Origin: Pseudomonadota bacterium
Lineage (GTDB): Bacteria > Pseudomonadota > Gammaproteobacteria > Burkholderiales > Casimicrobiaceae
Length of the DNA: 37,113 nt
Reading direction: 5' to 3'
NCBI GenBank assembly: GCA_018241745.1
Contig: JAFEDG010000011.1
Location: forward strand, 1-37,113
Shown here: piece after piece, positions 23,847 through 31,303 of the stretch
How the letters are laid out: each line of letters starts with the position of its first letter
Numbering within the stretch: the first letter of the stretch is position 1
The notes under the pieces: generated by a model
The model's database searches: none
The model's input: the letters and a program-made list of their open reading frames with translations, nothing else
What the model was told of the DNA's origin: nothing
Program-made: the position numbers and the translations under genes

Positions 23847-25295
23847 ATGACGCGAGAACCTGAGATTCGTCGCCGCTGGACCGCGCTCGTACTGCTGTGC
23901 CTGGGCGTGCTGATGATCGTGCTGGACACGACGATCGTGAACGTCGCGCTGCCGTCCATTCGCGCGGACCTCGGGTTCTCCGAGCAGACGCTGGTCTGGG
24001 TCGTGAACGCCTACATGCTGACGTTCGGCGGCTTGCTGCTGCTGAGTGGACGCCTGGGAGACTTGTTCGGCCAGCGCCGGATGTTCCTGCTGGGCCTCGC
24101 GGCATTCACGGCGGCTTCGGTGGCCTGTGGCCTCGCGCAGTCGCAAGGAACGCTGATCGCGGCGCGCGCGGTACAGGGCGTCGCCGGAGCGATCGTGTCG
24201 GCGGTCTCGCTGTCACTGATCATGACCCTGTTCACATCCGGCGAGGAGCGGGCGCGCGCGATGGGCGTCTACGGCTTCGTGTGCGCGGGCGGCGGCAGTG
24301 TGGGCGTCCTGCTCGGCGGCGTGCTGACAAGCCTGCTCAACTGGCACTGGATCTTCCTCGTCAACGTCCCGATCGGCGTGGCGGTCTACGGCGCGTGCGC
24401 ACGCCTGTTGCCGAAGACGGGTGCGCTCGCGGACCGGACCAGGCTGGATGTGGTCGGCGCCGTGCTGGTCACCGTCGCGCTGACGCTCGCCGTTCACGCC
24501 GTCGTGCGTGGGAACGACGTCGGGTGGACGTCACCGGTGACACTGGCGGAGCTCGGCGTCGCGCTCGCGCTGCTGATGGCGTTCATCGTCGTCGAGTCGC
24601 GTGTCGCGCATCCGCTGGTGCCGCTGCGCCTGTTCGCCTTGCGGAACGTCGCCACCGCCAACGTGGTCGGCGTGCTGTGGGCAGCTGCGATGTTCGCCTG
24701 GTTCTTCCTGTCCGCGCTCTACATGCAGCGCGTGCTGGATTACACCGCGTTGCAGGTGGGACTCGCGTTCCTGCCGGCCAACCTGATCATGGCCGTCTTT
24801 TCCCTCGGCCTGTCGGCCAAGGTGGTGATGCGCTTCGGCATCCGCGGGCCGCTGGCGCTGGGACTGCTGGTCGCGGCCGCGGGCCTGGCGTGGTTTGCGC
24901 GCGCGCCGGTGACCGGCGCTTTCGTCGTGGACGTGTTGCCTGCCATGCTGATGATCGGCCTGGGGGCCGGCGTTGCATTCAACCCCGTGCTTCTCGCGGC
25001 CATGAGCGACGTGGCACCCGACGAATCCGGACTTGCATCCGGGGTCGTGAACACCTCGTTCATGATGGGCGGCGCGCTGGGCCTCGCGGTGCTGGCGAGC
25101 GTCGCGAGCGCGCGCACCGAGCGGCTGGCGATGGCCGGCACCGATGCCATGTCCGCGCTCAACGGCGGCTACGGCGTCGCGTTCGCGATGGGCAGTTGCG
25201 CGGCGCTGCTCGCCGCCGCGTTGGCGGCGATGTTGCTGAGGACGGGAGAAGCTGCGGACGGTGCGACGGCGGGCGCCACGCGCCCCGCGCCCTGA
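23847..25295 (+). CDS. MFS drug/metabolite exporter, DHA2 (EmrB/QacA) family
   Basis: A 482-residue transporter with about 14 hydrophobic segments, the DHA2 topology. LDTTIVNVALPSI in the first helix is the DHA2 motif D1, GRLGDLFGQRR is motif A between helices 2 and 3, and GGSVGVLLGGVLT is motif C, typical of proton-driven antiporters. The ATG at 23847 gives a short basic start. Members export drugs, dyes or natural products through the inner membrane. No EmrA-type adaptor or TetR regulator is adjacent, so it may act alone. It stands alone after the tRNA and converges on the ABC permease with 12 bases between stops. Confidence 0.92.
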   Translation: MTREPEIRRRWTALVLLCLGVLMIVLDTTIVNVALPSIRADLGFSEQTLVWVVNAYMLTFGGLLLLSGRLGDLFGQRRMFLLGLAAFTAASVACGLAQSQGTLIAARAVQGVAGAIVSAVSLSLIMTLFTSGEERARAMGVYGFVCAGGGSVGVLLGGVLTSLLNWHWIFLVNVPIGVAVYGACARLLPKTGALADRTRLDVVGAVLVTVALTLAVHAVVRGNDVGWTSPVTLAELGVALALLMAFIVVESRVAHPLVPLRLFALRNVATANVVGVLWAAAMFAWFFLSALYMQRVLDYTALQVGLAFLPANLIMAVFSLGLSAKVVMRFGIRGPLALGLLVAAAGLAWFARAPVTGAFVVDVLPAMLMIGLGAGVAFNPVLLAAMSDVAPDESGLASGVVNTSFMMGGALGLAVLASVASARTERLAMAGTDAMSALNGGYGVAFAMGSCAALLAAALAAMLLRTGEAADGATAGATRPAP

Positions 25296-25307
25296 CTGCG
25301 CACCGCG

Positions 25308-26243
25308 TCAGGCTTCGCTGCGCGTCCGGCGCAGCCGGATCGCCGTGAAGATCATCGCGACGCCGATCGCGGCGGCGACCCACACGCCAGGCGCGGCGAG
25401 TGTTGCCCACGAGTCCGCGAACAGGTTGCCGATCTCGGCGAACGGAGGCGCGGCGCTGCCATCCGGCAGCGCGCGGTGGAACGTCGCACCCTGGTTGAAC
25501 AGGAACCAGTTCCCCGGCACGAGGCCCGCCAGCGCGCGCGCGAAGACGTGGCGGACGAGCCAGTCGCCTTGCCACTCCGGCCCGATGAACAGCTTCAGCC
25601 ACTTGACGACGATCATCGCGAGCACCGGCACGCCGACGGCCCACATGAACGCCTTCGAGCGGGCCCAGCTCGACACCATCAGCAGCCAGCCGACGCTTGG
25701 CAGCGCCCATACGACATACACCGGCCACAGCCCGACGAGCAGCAGCGGGGCGACATAGGGGGCCGGCGTCGCGAGCATTGCACCCAGCACCGGCGTGCCC
25801 TTGGCGGCGAGGACGCCGCCGACGATCAGCAGCACGACGAACGATGTCGCAATGGCGATGGCGATCGTCAGCAGCGGGCCGACGACGAGCACCATGACGA
25901 GCTTGGACACCACCGTCTCGCCGTCCGAGACCGGCAGCGACTTCCAGAACAGGATGCTGCGGTCGCGCCGGTCGTCGTACAGCGCGCCGATGCAGTAGAA
26001 CAGCGACACGAACGCGAGCATCCCGAACAGCGGCAACGACGCGCCGAGGAAGCTCGCGCTCAACGTCATCACCGCGCGCTGCGCGGCTTGCGCGGCGTCG
26101 GAGCCGTTGACGGTCACGCTGAAGTGCGCGCCCGGCAGGCTGACAAGCAGGACCAGCGCGGCCGCCATCACGAGCGGCGCCCACAAGAACGAGCCCTTGT
26201 GCTCCCACAGTTCGCGACGCAACAGCCACGGGAACGTCTTCAT
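25308..26243 (-). CDS. ABC-2 type permease of a YtrA-regulated transporter
   Basis: A 311-residue membrane protein with about six hydrophobic segments, a large loop after the first and the ABC-2 permease pattern FYCIGALYDDRRDRSILFWKSLPVSDGE. That DRRDRSxxFWKSLPVS block is common in permeases beside GntR/YtrA regulators. Its ATG overlaps the ATPase gene stop (ATGA at 26240-26243). With that ATPase it should form an exporter or membrane-stress transporter. Substrate unknown; relatives respond to cell-wall antibiotics in Firmicutes, which may not carry over. The last 20 residues are basic. Confidence 0.85.
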   Translation of the reverse strand: MKTFPWLLRRELWEHKGSFLWAPLVMAAALVLLVSLPGAHFSVTVNGSDAAQAAQRAVMTLSASFLGASLPLFGMLAFVSLFYCIGALYDDRRDRSILFWKSLPVSDGETVVSKLVMVLVVGPLLTIAIAIATSFVVLLIVGGVLAAKGTPVLGAMLATPAPYVAPLLLVGLWPVYVVWALPSVGWLLMVSSWARSKAFMWAVGVPVLAMIVVKWLKLFIGPEWQGDWLVRHVFARALAGLVPGNWFLFNQGATFHRALPDGSAAPPFAEIGNLFADSWATLAAPGVWVAAAIGVAMIFTAIRLRRTRSEA

Positions 26244-27097
26244 GCGGCGGGTCCTTTCATCGTCGCGACGAAGAGGTCGGCGACGCTCGGCGTGCGCGTC
26301 TCGCCCAGCGTGGCGAGCGTCTCGCGCGGCACGCCGTCGAACAGCATGACCGTATGGCCGAACGCGGTGCGGCGGTCGATGGGCCGCAGCGCTTCCGCCG
26401 CAGCCAGCGCGTCGCCGCGCAGCATCACTTCCGTGTAGCGGCCCGCGACCTCGTCCATTGTCGCGGCGAGCGCGATGTGCCCTGCGCGGATGAACAGCAG
26501 GTCCGTCAGGATGTGCTCGACTTCCTCGACCTGGTGCGTCGTGATCACGATGGTCCGGTGCTCGTCGAAGTAATCCTCGAGCAGGTTCTGGTAGAACTGC
26601 TTGCGGAACAGGATGTCGAGGCCGAGCGTGGGCTCGTCGAGCACGAGGAGCTTGGCGTCGATGGCCATGACCAGCGCCAGGTGCAGCTGCACGATCATGC
26701 CCTTGGACATCTCCTTGACCTTCATCGCCGGCTTGAGCGACGTTGCCGCGAGGTAGCGCTCGGCCTTCGCACGGTCGAAGCGGGGATGCACGCCCTGCAC
26801 GAACGCGATCGCGTCGCGCACGCGCAGCCAGCGCGGCAGGATGGCCACGTCGGCGATGAACGACACGTCCTGCATCAGTGCGTCGCGGGCCGTCCGCGGG
26901 TCCAGGCCCAGCACCGACAGTTCACCGGCGAAGGGCATGAGGCCCAGCATCGCCTTCAACGTCGTCGTCTTGCCCGAGCCGTTGGGTCCGATGAGCCCGA
27001 CGATGCGCCCCGCGCCGATCGTGAACGACACGCCGTCGACGGCGGTGCGGGCGCCGTAGCGGACGGTGAGGTCGCGGGCGGCAACGGTCGCGTTCAT
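26240..27097 (-). CDS. ABC transporter ATP-binding protein, YtrB-like
   Basis: A 285-residue ATPase starting at the ATG at 27097. Walker A is GPNGSGKTT (residues 37-45), Walker B is LLVLDEPTLGLD and the H-loop lies in IVITTHQVEE. The signature is degenerate: KEMSKGMIVQLHLAL where most members have LSGGQ, a feature seen in related ABC-2 ATPases. The C-terminal 80 residues are an extra domain possibly contacting the permease. Starts and stops overlap by four bases on both sides with the GntR regulator and permease genes, so the three make one transcript. Frames upstream of 27097 lie inside the regulator and are not real. Confidence 0.9.
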   Translation of the reverse strand: MNATVAARDLTVRYGARTAVDGVSFTIGAGRIVGLIGPNGSGKTTTLKAMLGLMPFAGELSVLGLDPRTARDALMQDVSFIADVAILPRWLRVRDAIAFVQGVHPRFDRAKAERYLAATSLKPAMKVKEMSKGMIVQLHLALVMAIDAKLLVLDEPTLGLDILFRKQFYQNLLEDYFDEHRTIVITTHQVEEVEHILTDLLFIRAGHIALAATMDEVAGRYTEVMLRGDALAAAEALRPIDRRTAFGHTVMLFDGVPRETLATLGETRTPSVADLFVATMKGPAA

Positions 27098-27462
27098 CCC
27101 GCGTCCTCGCTGTCCGCCGCATTCGCGAGCTCGTGCACGTCGAGCCCGAGCTGGCGCGTGCGCACCAGCACGGCTGGCCATTCCTCGCGGATGAAGCGTT
27201 CACGCTCGGCGGCGAGCAGGCGCTCGCGGCCGTCGTCCGTCACGTACATGCCGAGTCCCCTTCGTTTCTCGATGATCGCCGTATCCACCAGCGACTGGTA
27301 GGCGCGTGAGACGGTCAGCGGATTGACCTGGTAGTCCGCCGCGATCTGGCGGACGGACGGCAGCGCTGCGCCTGGGGGCAGCGTCCCATCCAGGATCATG
27401 CCGGCGACCATGGACTCGATCTGCCGGTAGATCGGGCGGTTGTCGTCCCAGCCGATTGTCAT
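27094..27462 (-). CDS. GntR-family regulator, YtrA subfamily
   Basis: A 122-residue regulator: winged helix at residues about 8-75 (RPIYRQIESMVAGMILDG, then SVRQIAADYQVNPLTVSRAY as recognition helix) plus a short helical tail, with no FCD or UTRA ligand domain. That build defines the YtrA subfamily, which usually controls its own ABC operon. It is the first gene of the three-gene cassette and starts 34 bases after the -10 box of a near-consensus promoter that it may repress. The effector is unknown. The stop overlaps the ATPase ATG. Confidence 0.93.
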   Translation of the reverse strand: MTIGWDDNRPIYRQIESMVAGMILDGTLPPGAALPSVRQIAADYQVNPLTVSRAYQSLVDTAIIEKRRGLGMYVTDDGRERLLAAERERFIREEWPAVLVRTRQLGLDVHELANAADSEDAG

Positions 27463-27495
27463 CGCGGAGCCGTCGTCGTTGCGTGCATGGACAGC

Positions 27496-27524
27496 ACTAA
27501 ACCATGTATTGGTGTATTAGTCAA
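27496..27524 (-). promoter_or_regulatory. Promoter of the YtrA-like cassette
   Basis: Minus strand TTGACT (27519-27524), a 17-base spacer, and TTTAGT (27496-27501). The spacer is AT-rich and an imperfect palindrome (CTAA at 27497-27500, TTAG at 27517-27520, with CA/TG matched inside) covers both boxes, a plausible self-repression site. Confidence 0.6.
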
Positions 27525-27617
27525 CTACTACAGTAGATGTCTACGACTGCGGACGGTTTAACGCCGCGTGACGGCGGAATGACCCGGTCCGGCACGTCGC
27601 ACTGCAGAATATTCACG

Positions 27618-27646
27618 TTCACAAACGTGGACGGATACCCGATACT
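27618..27646 (+). promoter_or_regulatory. Candidate promoter of the Thr-x-x repeat protein gene
   Basis: TTCACA (27618-27623), 17 bases, then GATACT (27641-27646): five and four matches to the sigma70 hexamers. An inverted repeat CACGTT-CACA-AACGTG (27614-27629) overlaps the -35 box and could be an operator. Predicted leader about 85 bases. Confidence 0.45.
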
Positions 27647-27737
27647 CCGTCCCGTCGTTCACTGCCCGGAAAGTGCCAGAACGACTTCGCCGACCCTATC
27701 CGCGGGAGGGCGGCTCGAAACGAGTTGGGAGCGATCC

Positions 27738-28151
27738 ATGTCTTCTCGCAATATGCAGATGACTTTCGTGGCAGTGGCCGTGCTGGCGGTTGCCGCCGGC
27801 TCCATCTATATGGCGAATTTCCGGCCCGACGTGATCAAGAACACGCTGGGCACGCAGTCGACCGCGGCAACGGCAGCGACCGCTGCTACTGCGGCGACGG
27901 CGGCAACGGCCGCGACGCAGGCCACGCAATCGACGGCTGCCACGGCAGCGACGCAGGCGACGCAAGCCACGGCAGCGACTGCCGCGACGCAAGCAACCGC
28001 GGCAACCGCCGCGACGGCGGCGACGCAGGCCACCGCAGCGACGGCCGCCACGCAGGCGACGCAAGCCACTGCCGCAACGGCCGCGACGGCGGCCACGGCA
28101 GCGACCGCAGCGACGGCCGCCACCGCGGCGACGCAAGCCACCGCGCAATAG
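27738..28151 (+). CDS. Membrane-anchored Thr-x-x triplet-repeat protein
   Basis: A 137-residue protein with no family I recognise. Residues 8-26 form one hydrophobic segment after a short start (MSSRNMQ), followed by a linker FRPDVIKNTLG. Residues 39-137 are 33 consecutive triplets with Thr in every first position: mostly Thr-Ala-Ala, ten Thr-Gln-Ala/Ser at irregular spacing, and a final Thr-Ala-Gln. The likely topology is a single anchor with the repeat outside. A ribosome binding site GGGAG precedes the ATG at 27738; an in-frame ATG at 27537 is rejected because that extension shows no protein-like pattern. A perfect terminator follows. Possible roles, all inferred: glycosylated stalk, surface spacer or ice/polymer-binding rod. 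Confidence 0.72.
   Translation: MSSRNMQMTFVAVAVLAVAAGSIYMANFRPDVIKNTLGTQSTAATAATAATAATAATAATQATQSTAATAATQATQATAATAATQATAATAATAATQATAATAATQATQATAATAATAATAATAATAATAATQATAQ
27852..28148 (+). repeat. 33 coding 9-base units for Thr-x-x triplets
   Basis: Each 9-base unit encodes Thr plus two small or Gln residues. Thr is written with ACG, ACC and ACT, Ala with all four codons and Gln with both, in irregular order. The amino acid pattern is strict while the bases vary, so the repeat is held by selection on protein rather than by recent slippage. Confidence 0.9.
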
Positions 28152-28175
28152 CGTTGCGGTGACCGCAGCAGCAGG

Positions 28176-28201
28176 GCGGCAGTCCACGGACTGCCGCTTT
28201 T
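28176..28201 (+). terminator. Intrinsic terminator after the repeat protein
   Basis: GCGGCAGTCC (28176-28185) and GGACTGCCGC (28188-28197) form a perfect 10-base stem, followed by TTTT. It separates the repeat protein from the PrsW-like gene. Confidence 0.88.
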
Positions 28202-28253
28202 GCATGCGCCGACGCCGGACTGCGGCGCCGGCGCCCGCGCGCCCGGGGGCCCG

Positions 28254-29405
28254 ATGATCTGGTCGATCATCATCGCGGGCGCGATCCCGCTCGTCTTCCT
28301 GTACATCGTCAAGTGGCTCAACTTCTTCGAGACGCACAAGCTCGGGCTGATCCTGCTCGCCTTCGCGTGGGGGGTCTTCGCGTCCTGGCTCGCCTACCAG
28401 GTCGACCATCCGCTGGTGCCGATCTTCGGACGCCAGTTCATCTCCGAGAACATCGCGCCCACGGTCGAGGAAGTGCTCAAGTCGCTGATCCTCGTCTATC
28501 TCGTCCGCCGCGCCGACCATACGTATTTCGTCGACGCCGCCATCTACGGCTTCGCGTCGGGCATCGGCTTCGCGGTGTCCGAAAACCTTCTCTACCTGTC
28601 CCGCGTCGACGTCAACACGGGGCTCATCGTCGCGATCGCGCGTGCGTTCTCGTCGTCGTTGATGCACGGTGGATCCACCGCGCTCGTGGGCATCGCCATC
28701 GGTGGCTTTCCCCTGGGCAGACGGGTCCATCCGGTGCTCGCCCTCGTCGCCGGCTGGATCCTCGCGGTGGCGTATCACATGACCTACAACCGCGTGACGT
28801 TCACCAATTTCGGGCCGCTGAGCCTGTTCGTCATCTCGGCCGCGGGCTTCGCGGGTCCGTTGCTTGCCGTCGGGCTGATCGTGTGGGGACTGCGGCGCGA
28901 GCGAAAGCGCTTGCGCCGGTCGCTGGGCATGAAGGCGGGCGTATCGAAGGGCGAGGCGCGGCTCGTCCAGCACATCGACGACCTGGACGCGATGCTCGCG
29001 CCGGTCGAGGCGCGCTTCGGCCGCGCCAAGCGGGACGACGTCGCGCAGGTACTGCTGCTGGGCGCGCAACTCGCGATGAAGCAGGACCTGATCCGTCACA
29101 CGCGCGACCCCGAGCTGCGCGCGTCGCTGGCGCCGGAAATCACCGCGGCGCGACGCGAGCTGAAGGCCGCACGGCACCGCGTGGGCATCTATGTGATGTC
29201 GTTCGCGCGCTCGATCCTGCCCAGGACGACGTGGTCGCTGTGGGCGCGGCTCGAGGCGCGCCGCCAGCAGCCGCATCCGCCGGGCGTCGACGTGTGGCGG
29301 CTTGCCGCCGAGCGCGTCGCCGCATCGCCCACGCCCGCGGGTCCTTCGCTCGCGATGCTCGCGCTTTCCCACCTCGACGAGGCGCGCCGCGCCGACGCGA
29401 CGTGA
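28254..29405 (+). CDS. PrsW-family intramembrane metalloprotease
   Basis: A 383-residue membrane protein with about eight hydrophobic segments in its first 235 residues and a basic cytoplasmic tail. PrsW motifs are clear: NIAPTVEEVLKSL (Glu72, Glu73), GFASGIGFAVSENLLYL (Glu110), SSSLMHGGSTALVG (His138) and AVAYHMTYN (His175), which should ligate zinc and activate water in the membrane. PrsW of Bacillus cleaves an anti-sigma factor; here no such partner is adjacent. The ATG at 28254 has GGGGG upstream and removes an 18-residue Pro/Gly-rich extension. The tail of about 150 residues is unusually long and resembles no domain I know. The small Cys-rich gene follows after 36 bases. Confidence 0.88.
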   Translation: MIWSIIIAGAIPLVFLYIVKWLNFFETHKLGLILLAFAWGVFASWLAYQVDHPLVPIFGRQFISENIAPTVEEVLKSLILVYLVRRADHTYFVDAAIYGFASGIGFAVSENLLYLSRVDVNTGLIVAIARAFSSSLMHGGSTALVGIAIGGFPLGRRVHPVLALVAGWILAVAYHMTYNRVTFTNFGPLSLFVISAAGFAGPLLAVGLIVWGLRRERKRLRRSLGMKAGVSKGEARLVQHIDDLDAMLAPVEARFGRAKRDDVAQVLLLGAQLAMKQDLIRHTRDPELRASLAPEITAARRELKAARHRVGIYVMSFARSILPRTTWSLWARLEARRQQPHPPGVDVWRLAAERVAASPTPAGPSLAMLALSHLDEARRADAT

Positions 29406-29441
29406 CCACCGTCAACATCCGCTCGTGAAAGGGCCTGCCGC

Positions 29442-29657
29442 GTGAAGTGCTTCTTCGACGACAACGATGCCTGCGGCGTCTGCCGCTTCTGTGGCCGCGC
29501 CGCGTGCAAGGCGCACCTCGCCGGGCGCCTTCCGTATATCGCGACGATCTACGTCGGCGCCGCCAACACACCGAAGGCGGTCGTGGTGCCCGACGCGCTG
29601 TGGTGCGGCGAGTGCAAGCCCGAGGCGCAGCCGGTGCCGATGCCGGAGATTTACTGA
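29442..29657 (+). CDS. Small Cys-rich, probably zinc-binding protein
   Basis: A 71-residue protein with a GTG start, preceded by GAAAGGG. Eight potential ligands sit in two groups: Cys3, Cys11, Cys14, Cys17, Cys22 and His25 near the start (FDDNDACGVCRFCGRAACKAH), and Cys55/Cys58 near the end (ALWCGECKP). This is the pattern of a small two-site zinc finger of the DUF2180 or B-box-like kind. It may be an adaptor for the PrsW-like protease encoded 36 bases upstream on the same strand. No enzymatic residues are evident. The function is unknown. Confidence 0.75.
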   Translation: MKCFFDDNDACGVCRFCGRAACKAHLAGRLPYIATIYVGAANTPKAVVVPDALWCGECKPEAQPVPMPEIY

Positions 29658-29661
29658 CCGC

Positions 29662-29680
29662 CGCCGCTGCGGCAGCGGCG
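29662..29680. terminator. GC hairpin between convergent genes
   Basis: CGCCGCTGC and GCAGCGGCG form a 9-base perfect inverted repeat with one central base, five bases after the Cys-rich gene stop and eight before the lipoprotein stop. It lacks a T-run on either strand, so its role in termination is uncertain. Confidence 0.35.
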
Positions 29681-29688
29681 CGCGGCAC

Positions 29689-30990
29689 CTAGTTCTGGAT
29701 GTTGTTGTCCTGCGTGACGACGTCCTGCAGCGCGCTGCTGGGGCCCATCAGGTAGACCGTGTACACGTTATTCCCGCCGAACGCGGTGCTGTTCACCGTG
29801 AAGATCGGCGTCGTGGTGCCCGGCGACAGCAGCTTGATCGTATGGTTGCCGCTCTGGACGTAGAAATACGGCGACGGGCCGGGGTAGGTCACGTTGGTGG
29901 CGACGACCACGTCGTCCACCGAAACGTCGAACGCGGTGATGTCCGGCGCTGCGTTGACGACGCGCAGCCGTGCGGCGGATGAATCCGGTGGCAGGTTGTC
30001 GTCGGACATCGGCGTGATGACCAGCGCGTCGTTGGGACCCGACACCAGCAGCGTCGTGTCGAGCGACGGCGCGATCGTCGTCGCGAGCGTGCTGAGCGGC
30101 GAACCCGGCGCTGCCGTCAGGTTGACGGTGAACGTGTTGCTGCCTGCGAGGATCGGCAGGTAGCCCGCGACCGCCTTCGGAAACGCGAGGTTCGTGACCA
30201 GCGCGACGCCGTTGTCCTGCACGTCGATCGCCGTCGTCTGGTAGCCGGCGTTGAAGATGCGCACCGTCGACGTCAGGCTGGGCAGCGGCTTCGTCACGCT
30301 GTTCTGGACGGCGACCTGCGACGCGTTGAACGTGTGCGTCGACGTGATCCCGTACAGGAAGATGCTCTGCACGGAATTGACCGGGAAGTCGAGCGGGCCC
30401 GAGTCGTACATCAGCGACTTGGTGCTGTACACGGTGACGCGCACGCGGTACGGGCCGGCCGTGACGCGCTGGAACGACGTGTTGCTGCCGAAGCTCAGCG
30501 TATACGTCGGGTCCACGTTGGCGATGTCGACGTCGGGGGCAGTGATGTAGACGTCGACGACGCCGAAGCCAAAGCCAAGGTGCGTAAGCCGCAGCTCCAT
30601 GTTCCCGCTGCCGAGGTCCGGGTACTCGTCGTCCTGGAACATGAGCTTCGGGTTGCCGATCGTACCGAAGCCGACCAGCGAATAGGTGGCCTTGGCCGAC
30701 AGCGACGCCGACGACTCGGCAATCGTCGCGCCGGTGTCGGTGAGGTAGACGCCGAACGACGTCTGCACGTTGTCGAACGACTGGTAGTTGGTGATGCTTT
30801 CGAATGGCACCGCCGTCCACGTCGTGTTGTTCTGGACCTTGACGTCCACCGCCGGCGCATTGGGCATGAACGACGCATAGCGGATGTTGGCGGGATTGGA
30901 CGGGAAGCTGTTGATCGTGTTGACCTTGCAGCTGCCGAGCGCGGCGACGAGCACCAGCGCGATGACGAAACGAAGCCGACGAAATGCCAT
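29689..30990 (-). CDS. DUF4397-domain lipoprotein
   Basis: A 433-residue lipoprotein starting at the ATG at 30990 with GGAGAG upstream. The signal is MAFRRLRFVIALVLVAALGSC, lipobox LGSC with Cys21. The mature part has repeated blocks of the DUF4397 type: RYASFMPNAPAVDVKV, VRIFNAGYQTTAIDVQDNG and LRVVNAAPDITAFDVSVDD, each a beta-rich domain of about 100-120 residues opening with a xNA(S/A)P-like turn. Lys follows the lipid Cys, which favours the outer membrane. It is rich in Thr, Ser, Asn and Val and less GC-biased in composition than its neighbours. DUF4397 proteins are surface or envelope proteins of unknown role. It converges with the Cys-rich gene. Confidence 0.82.
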   Translation of the reverse strand: MAFRRLRFVIALVLVAALGSCKVNTINSFPSNPANIRYASFMPNAPAVDVKVQNNTTWTAVPFESITNYQSFDNVQTSFGVYLTDTGATIAESSASLSAKATYSLVGFGTIGNPKLMFQDDEYPDLGSGNMELRLTHLGFGFGVVDVYITAPDVDIANVDPTYTLSFGSNTSFQRVTAGPYRVRVTVYSTKSLMYDSGPLDFPVNSVQSIFLYGITSTHTFNASQVAVQNSVTKPLPSLTSTVRIFNAGYQTTAIDVQDNGVALVTNLAFPKAVAGYLPILAGSNTFTVNLTAAPGSPLSTLATTIAPSLDTTLLVSGPNDALVITPMSDDNLPPDSSAARLRVVNAAPDITAFDVSVDDVVVATNVTYPGPSPYFYVQSGNHTIKLLSPGTTTPIFTVNSTAFGGNNVYTVYLMGPSSALQDVVTQDNNIQN

Positions 30991-31303
30991 TGGAAACTCT
31001 CCGGACTGACCGCGCATGATGCCACGCCTGCCATGCGGCGCGGCGCGCCGGACTTAAGGGGGCACCCGGCGTGGCGCCGGGACGTGCGGGGCCGGAACCG
31101 CGGACCCCGTCGCCGGTCGAAGTCCGTTGGGTGCAGCGGGCGGGCCGCGGTGCCCGGCCGGTTTCCAGCGGGCGCCGGACGCCGCCTGTCGGCGCGCAGG
31201 CGGGGTACGCCGCCGGAGTGCGCTATAACGCGCCCGTCGATATACGGGGGGTGCGCGCTCGTGGCGCCGCCCTTTTGCGGTTGGACAACCAGGGATCTTG
31301 ACG
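30991..31303. other. Intergenic region between divergent lipoprotein and thiol oxidoreductase genes
   Basis: 313 bases without a credible gene. A possible -10 element TATAAC lies at 31224-31229 on the plus strand, with no clear -35; it could serve the DsbA-like gene. An AGGGA ribosome binding site sits at 31291-31295. I see no repeat, terminator or RNA structure that stands out. Confidence 0.5.

Noticed and set aside
23683..24146. Minus-strand frames ending in peptides such as GTGFEPVTFGL and GQDLNL
   Set aside because: These C-terminal peptides are the antisense translation of the tRNA gene, a well-known annotation artefact.
27852..28148. CRISPR array or minisatellite
   Set aside because: Units are 9 bases, in frame, with variable bases and no spacers; the pattern is at protein level.
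27806..28339. Minus-strand frame with Val-Ala-Ala and Ala-Cys-Val repeats
   Set aside because: Mirror of the Thr-x-x repeats. The plus frame has a ribosome binding site, promoter-like boxes and a terminator; the minus frame has none.
31298..31303. TTG start for the DsbA-like gene
   Set aside because: AGGGA is only two bases from the TTG but eight from the ATG at 31304.
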